Assembly: GCF_017368795.1 (NCBI RefSeq)
Contig: NZ_JAFNLL010000017.1
Location: forward strand, 1-64,000
Source of the DNA: Arthrobacter cavernae
Lineage (GTDB): Bacteria > Actinomycetota > Actinomycetes > Actinomycetales > Micrococcaceae
Direction: 5' to 3'
Length of the DNA: 64,000 nucleotides
Shown here: positions 61,598 through 64,000 of the stretch, piece after piece
How positions within the stretch are numbered: position 1 is the stretch's first letter
Layout of the letters: each line of letters begins with the position of its first letter
Program-made: the position numbers and the translations under genes
Notes under the pieces: generated by a model
What the model was told of the DNA's origin: nothing
Databases searched by the model: none
Seen by the model: the letters and a program-made list of their open reading frames with translations, nothing else

Positions 61598-63828
61598 ACC
61601 CCGGGCTGTTCAGGCTGGCAGTCGTCGGCAGCCGGTCCGCCTACGGCAGGCTCGCCGGAATCGCCGGAGGTGTCGCCGTCGGGGTGTGCCTGGTGTTGTT
61701 GCTGTGGGGCGGCGCCAACGGGCTGAGCGCCCGCGATGACCGCGGCGCCTGGCTGCGCGAAACCGGGCGCCCCGCTGTGGCCGTCCCGGCGGTATCCGGC
61801 GATCCGAGCGCTTCGGGGCCGGCGACACCGGTGCCGATGACCGCGGGAACGGTACTCATGAGGACGAACCCGGTGGAGATCTTCCGAGATCAACTGATCA
61901 ACCGCCGCGACTTCGCGGCACTCAGCCCGAGCACCGTCAAGATCCCCGGTATCCCCGCCCCTCCGGAACCGGGCCATTACTATGCGTCGCCGGCCCTCCA
62001 ACGCCTGATCGAATCAACACCCCGCGATCAGCTCGGGGACCGTTTCGGGCAGTTCGCCGGCACGATTGACGACTCGGCGCTGCCAGGACCGGACTCGCTG
62101 GTCGTCATTACCGGCGCCACGGAAGCCGAACTCCGCCTGAGCGGGAGAGCTTCCCTCGTGTCGGACTTCACTACCAACCCCTACGGAGGCAGCGCGGCCG
62201 CCTACAATACGGTGCTTCTCATCGGAGCCGCGGCGGTGTTCTTCCCCGTTCTGTTGCTGATCAGCATCGTCACCGGACTTGGTGCAGCCCAGCGCCGGGA
62301 ACGGTTCGCGACCCTGCGGCTGATTGGCGCATCGCCGCAGACGGTATCGAGCATCGCCGCCGTTGAAACCGCAGTGCCCAGCCTGATCGGCGCGGTGTTC
62401 GGCGTCGTCCTCGCTGCCGCGTTGAGGCCGGCAGCCGCGCAGATACCGGTCAATGGCACCAGGGTGTTCGAAGCCGATCTGGCCACCGGCCCGGTGGCCG
62501 CCAGCGCCGTTGTCGCAATCGTGGTGCTCGCCTCGGCACTGGTGGCCGGATACCGCACGTCCCGGGCCGGCATTGGTCCCCTGGGAGTGACACGGGCCGT
62601 GCACGAAAAGACACCCACCATGTGGCGGGCCGTGCCACTGATGGCCGGGCTGGCCGCCATGATCACTGCCGTCGTCATCATCCGGGTCCTGGAAGTGCAC
62701 CTGCCGTGGCTTGAATCACCACTGCTCATCGGCGGGTTCGTGCTGATCCTCGCTGGCATCGTGGTCATCGGCCCCTGGCTGACCCAACTGGTGAGCCGGA
62801 CGGGGCTGCGCCGGGCGCGGAGTGCCGCGGCCGTCATTGCCGCCAGCCGGATCCACAAGACCCCTGTGGCGACATTCCGTTCCGTGTCAGGGCTTGTGAT
62901 CGCAGTATTCGTCGTCTCCGTCTTCGCCGGAGCATCCAGCGTCATCCAAACAACAGAGGCGCCCGCGGCCCGCCCCGGCTTGCTCCAGCCCACCAGCCTC
63001 CATGCGACCGTGGGCACCGGGCACACTCCAGCCCGGGTCCTGGAGGCCGCACACCGGGCCAATGAGCTGCCTGGAATCCGGAGCGCCACAATCGGCTACG
63101 GGCCGGCAGCACTTCACGAAAGGGATGCCGGCCCGGAAATCTTCCTTCGCGCCGCGGATGCTCCTGCCCTGGGGTTCGAGAACATCCCGGAATCGGAGAC
63201 CGTTGCCGTTGATGCGTCGTTGCTCCACTTCTGGACAACGCAGCCACTGGCGCTGTCCCCGGCTCCTGCCAGGGCGCTGGAAGGGCTGGTGCCGGTGGTG
63301 ATGGTGCTCGGCACCGACGGGACCCCCGAGGCCATGGACCGCGCTCGGACAGCAATGAACAGTTCAGGTGTCACGGCCATCCCGGCCACCTCCCCGATGG
63401 ACAACAAACTGCAGTCCTCCACCCGCCTGATCCAGGGCCTGGCCGTGCTCGCCTATCTTGGCATGTTCCTCGCGGTCGCGATCGCCGGACTGTCCCTGGC
63501 CGTCGCCACCGCCTCCGCTGTCCTGGACCGGAAGAGGGTACTCGGTCTGATGCGGCTCATGGGGATGCCGGTCTCGGTCCTGCGCCGGATCATCACCCGT
63601 GAGGCAGCTGTCCCGCTCCTGACCGTGCTGTTCCTCTCGGTCGGGCTCGGATTCCTCGTGGCCTGGCTGATGGTCACCGGCATCGACGACAGCTACCGGG
63701 TGGCCTGGCCGACGCCCGACTACTTCATAGCCCTGGGCCTTAGCCTCCTGCTCGCCTTGGCAGCGGTGACAGCCACCTTCGGTCTCATCCGGGGCAACAC
63801 GGCCATGGCGGCTACCCGCTTCGAATGA
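61594..63828 (+). CDS. ABC transporter permease, FtsX-like
   Basis: A 744-residue membrane protein with two FtsX-type repeats. A first helix (LAGIAGGVAVGVCLVLLLWGG) and an extracellular loop are followed by three helices with LGAAQRRERFATLRLIGASP between them, then a middle set, and a final trio containing VLDRKRVLGLMRLMGMPVSVLRR. These cytoplasmic loops contact the ATPase. Such permeases work by mechanotransmission or export of lipids, peptides or antibiotics; the substrate is unknown. Starts with GTG inside the ATPase stop. Confidence 0.88.
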   Translation: MNPGLFRLAVVGSRSAYGRLAGIAGGVAVGVCLVLLLWGGANGLSARDDRGAWLRETGRPAVAVPAVSGDPSASGPATPVPMTAGTVLMRTNPVEIFRDQLINRRDFAALSPSTVKIPGIPAPPEPGHYYASPALQRLIESTPRDQLGDRFGQFAGTIDDSALPGPDSLVVITGATEAELRLSGRASLVSDFTTNPYGGSAAAYNTVLLIGAAAVFFPVLLLISIVTGLGAAQRRERFATLRLIGASPQTVSSIAAVETAVPSLIGAVFGVVLAAALRPAAAQIPVNGTRVFEADLATGPVAASAVVAIVVLASALVAGYRTSRAGIGPLGVTRAVHEKTPTMWRAVPLMAGLAAMITAVVIIRVLEVHLPWLESPLLIGGFVLILAGIVVIGPWLTQLVSRTGLRRARSAAAVIAASRIHKTPVATFRSVSGLVIAVFVVSVFAGASSVIQTTEAPAARPGLLQPTSLHATVGTGHTPARVLEAAHRANELPGIRSATIGYGPAALHERDAGPEIFLRAADAPALGFENIPESETVAVDASLLHFWTTQPLALSPAPARALEGLVPVVMVLGTDGTPEAMDRARTAMNSSGVTAIPATSPMDNKLQSSTRLIQGLAVLAYLGMFLAVAIAGLSLAVATASAVLDRKRVLGLMRLMGMPVSVLRRIITREAAVPLLTVLFLSVGLGFLVAWLMVTGIDDSYRVAWPTPDYFIALGLSLLLALAAVTATFGLIRGNTAMAATRFE

Positions 63829-63897
63829 ACCTCCTCCGCATCAACAAATGGAAGTTGGCGGGCTAGAGCCGTAGCGGGGCGCGGCTAAAGTTGAGGG

Positions 63898-64000
63898 GTG
63901 ACTGACCTTCCCCCCAACGAAGCCCTGCCGACGCCTGCCGAAACCACCGCAGACGGGGAGGCCGAGGCGAAACCCGAGGTCGGCGTCGGGCCCTGGGAAG
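63898..64000 (+). CDS. N-terminus of a gene cut by the window edge
   Basis: A GTG at 63898 opens a frame reading MTDLPPNEALPTPAETTADG, then an acidic stretch ending VGVGPWE at the window edge. A TAAAGT hexamer (63886-63891) lies six bases before it, suggesting a leaderless start. The leader resembles those of actinobacterial TrmH/SpoU-type RNA methyltransferases, but too little is visible to name it. Confidence 0.4.
   Translation, partial: MTDLPPNEALPTPAETTADGEAEAKPEVGVGPWE

Noticed and set aside
1..64000. CRISPR arrays, insertion sequences, attachment sites, prophage genes, replication origin
   Set aside because: No regularly spaced repeats, transposase, integrase or phage structural proteins were seen on either strand.

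Overview
The window comes from a high-GC Gram-positive actinobacterium. Gene content, GC-rich third codon positions, frequent GTG starts and probable leaderless messages fit an Arthrobacter / Pseudarthrobacter / Paenarthrobacter type soil organism. This placement is an inference from protein style, with no marker gene to prove it. No rRNA, tRNA, CRISPR array, intact insertion sequence or prophage was seen. The theme is carbon catabolism with local regulators.

Layout. 0-1.1 kb: a small hypothetical gene and decayed remnants (MFS transporter tail, zinc alcohol dehydrogenase). 1.1-4.9 kb: a LysR regulator divergent from a Rieske oxygenase / reductase pair of the glycine-betaine or stachydrine demethylase type. 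5.2-7.3 kb: a GH133-type debranching enzyme with a paralogue at 29.5-31.6 kb beside a GT4 glycosyltransferase. 7.6-12 kb: valine/isobutyrate catabolism (mmsA, HIBYL-CoA hydrolase, mmsB, enoyl-CoA hydratase). 12-14.3 kb: an uncharacterised 456-aa protein followed by a cytoplasmic trypsin-like protease. 14.7-17.3 kb: an AfsA-like protein, a TetR regulator and a divergent Rossmann reductase. 17.3-17.9 kb: a structured RNA resembling a cobalamin riboswitch with no cognate gene. 17.9-20.8 kb: a RibD/DHFR-like protein, an SRPBCC membrane protein and an MHS-family transporter. 20.9-23.8 kb: a CopB-type copper ATPase with a CsoR-like operator and a divergent His-tailed small protein. 23.9-28.4 kb: acyl-CoA ligase, MarR and LuxR genes divergent from an acyl-CoA dehydrogenase. 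31.8 kb: NAD synthetase.

From 32.8 to 52.9 kb lies one large sugar/uronate island: two LacI regulators, two IolE-like isomerases, two Gfo/Idh/MocA oxidoreductases, a family-5 ABC importer with a permease-ATPase fusion, glucuronate isomerase, fructuronate reductase, a GPH symporter, mannonate dehydratase and a gluconokinase-GH3 fusion. Five promoters in it carry the same 16-bp LacI-type operator, each time overlapping the -35 box. The island therefore reads as one co-repressed regulon taking glycosides and hexuronates toward 2-keto-3-deoxygluconate.

53-56.7 kb carries the end of the beta-ketoadipate pathway (thiolase, CoA-transferase A and B, IclR regulator). 56.7-64 kb holds housekeeping and miscellaneous genes: pyrE, an alpha/beta hydrolase, a tyrosine phosphatase, a HAD phosphatase, a PadR / ABC / FtsX-type operon and the start of one more gene. 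Four CRP/GlxR-like sites (GTGA-N6-TCAC type) lie before catabolic genes and suggest a shared global control.

Strongest candidates for new biology are the unknown-protein plus protease pair (12.0-14.3 kb), the gluconokinase-GH3 fusion, the orphan riboswitch-like RNA and the AfsA/TetR/reductase cassette.
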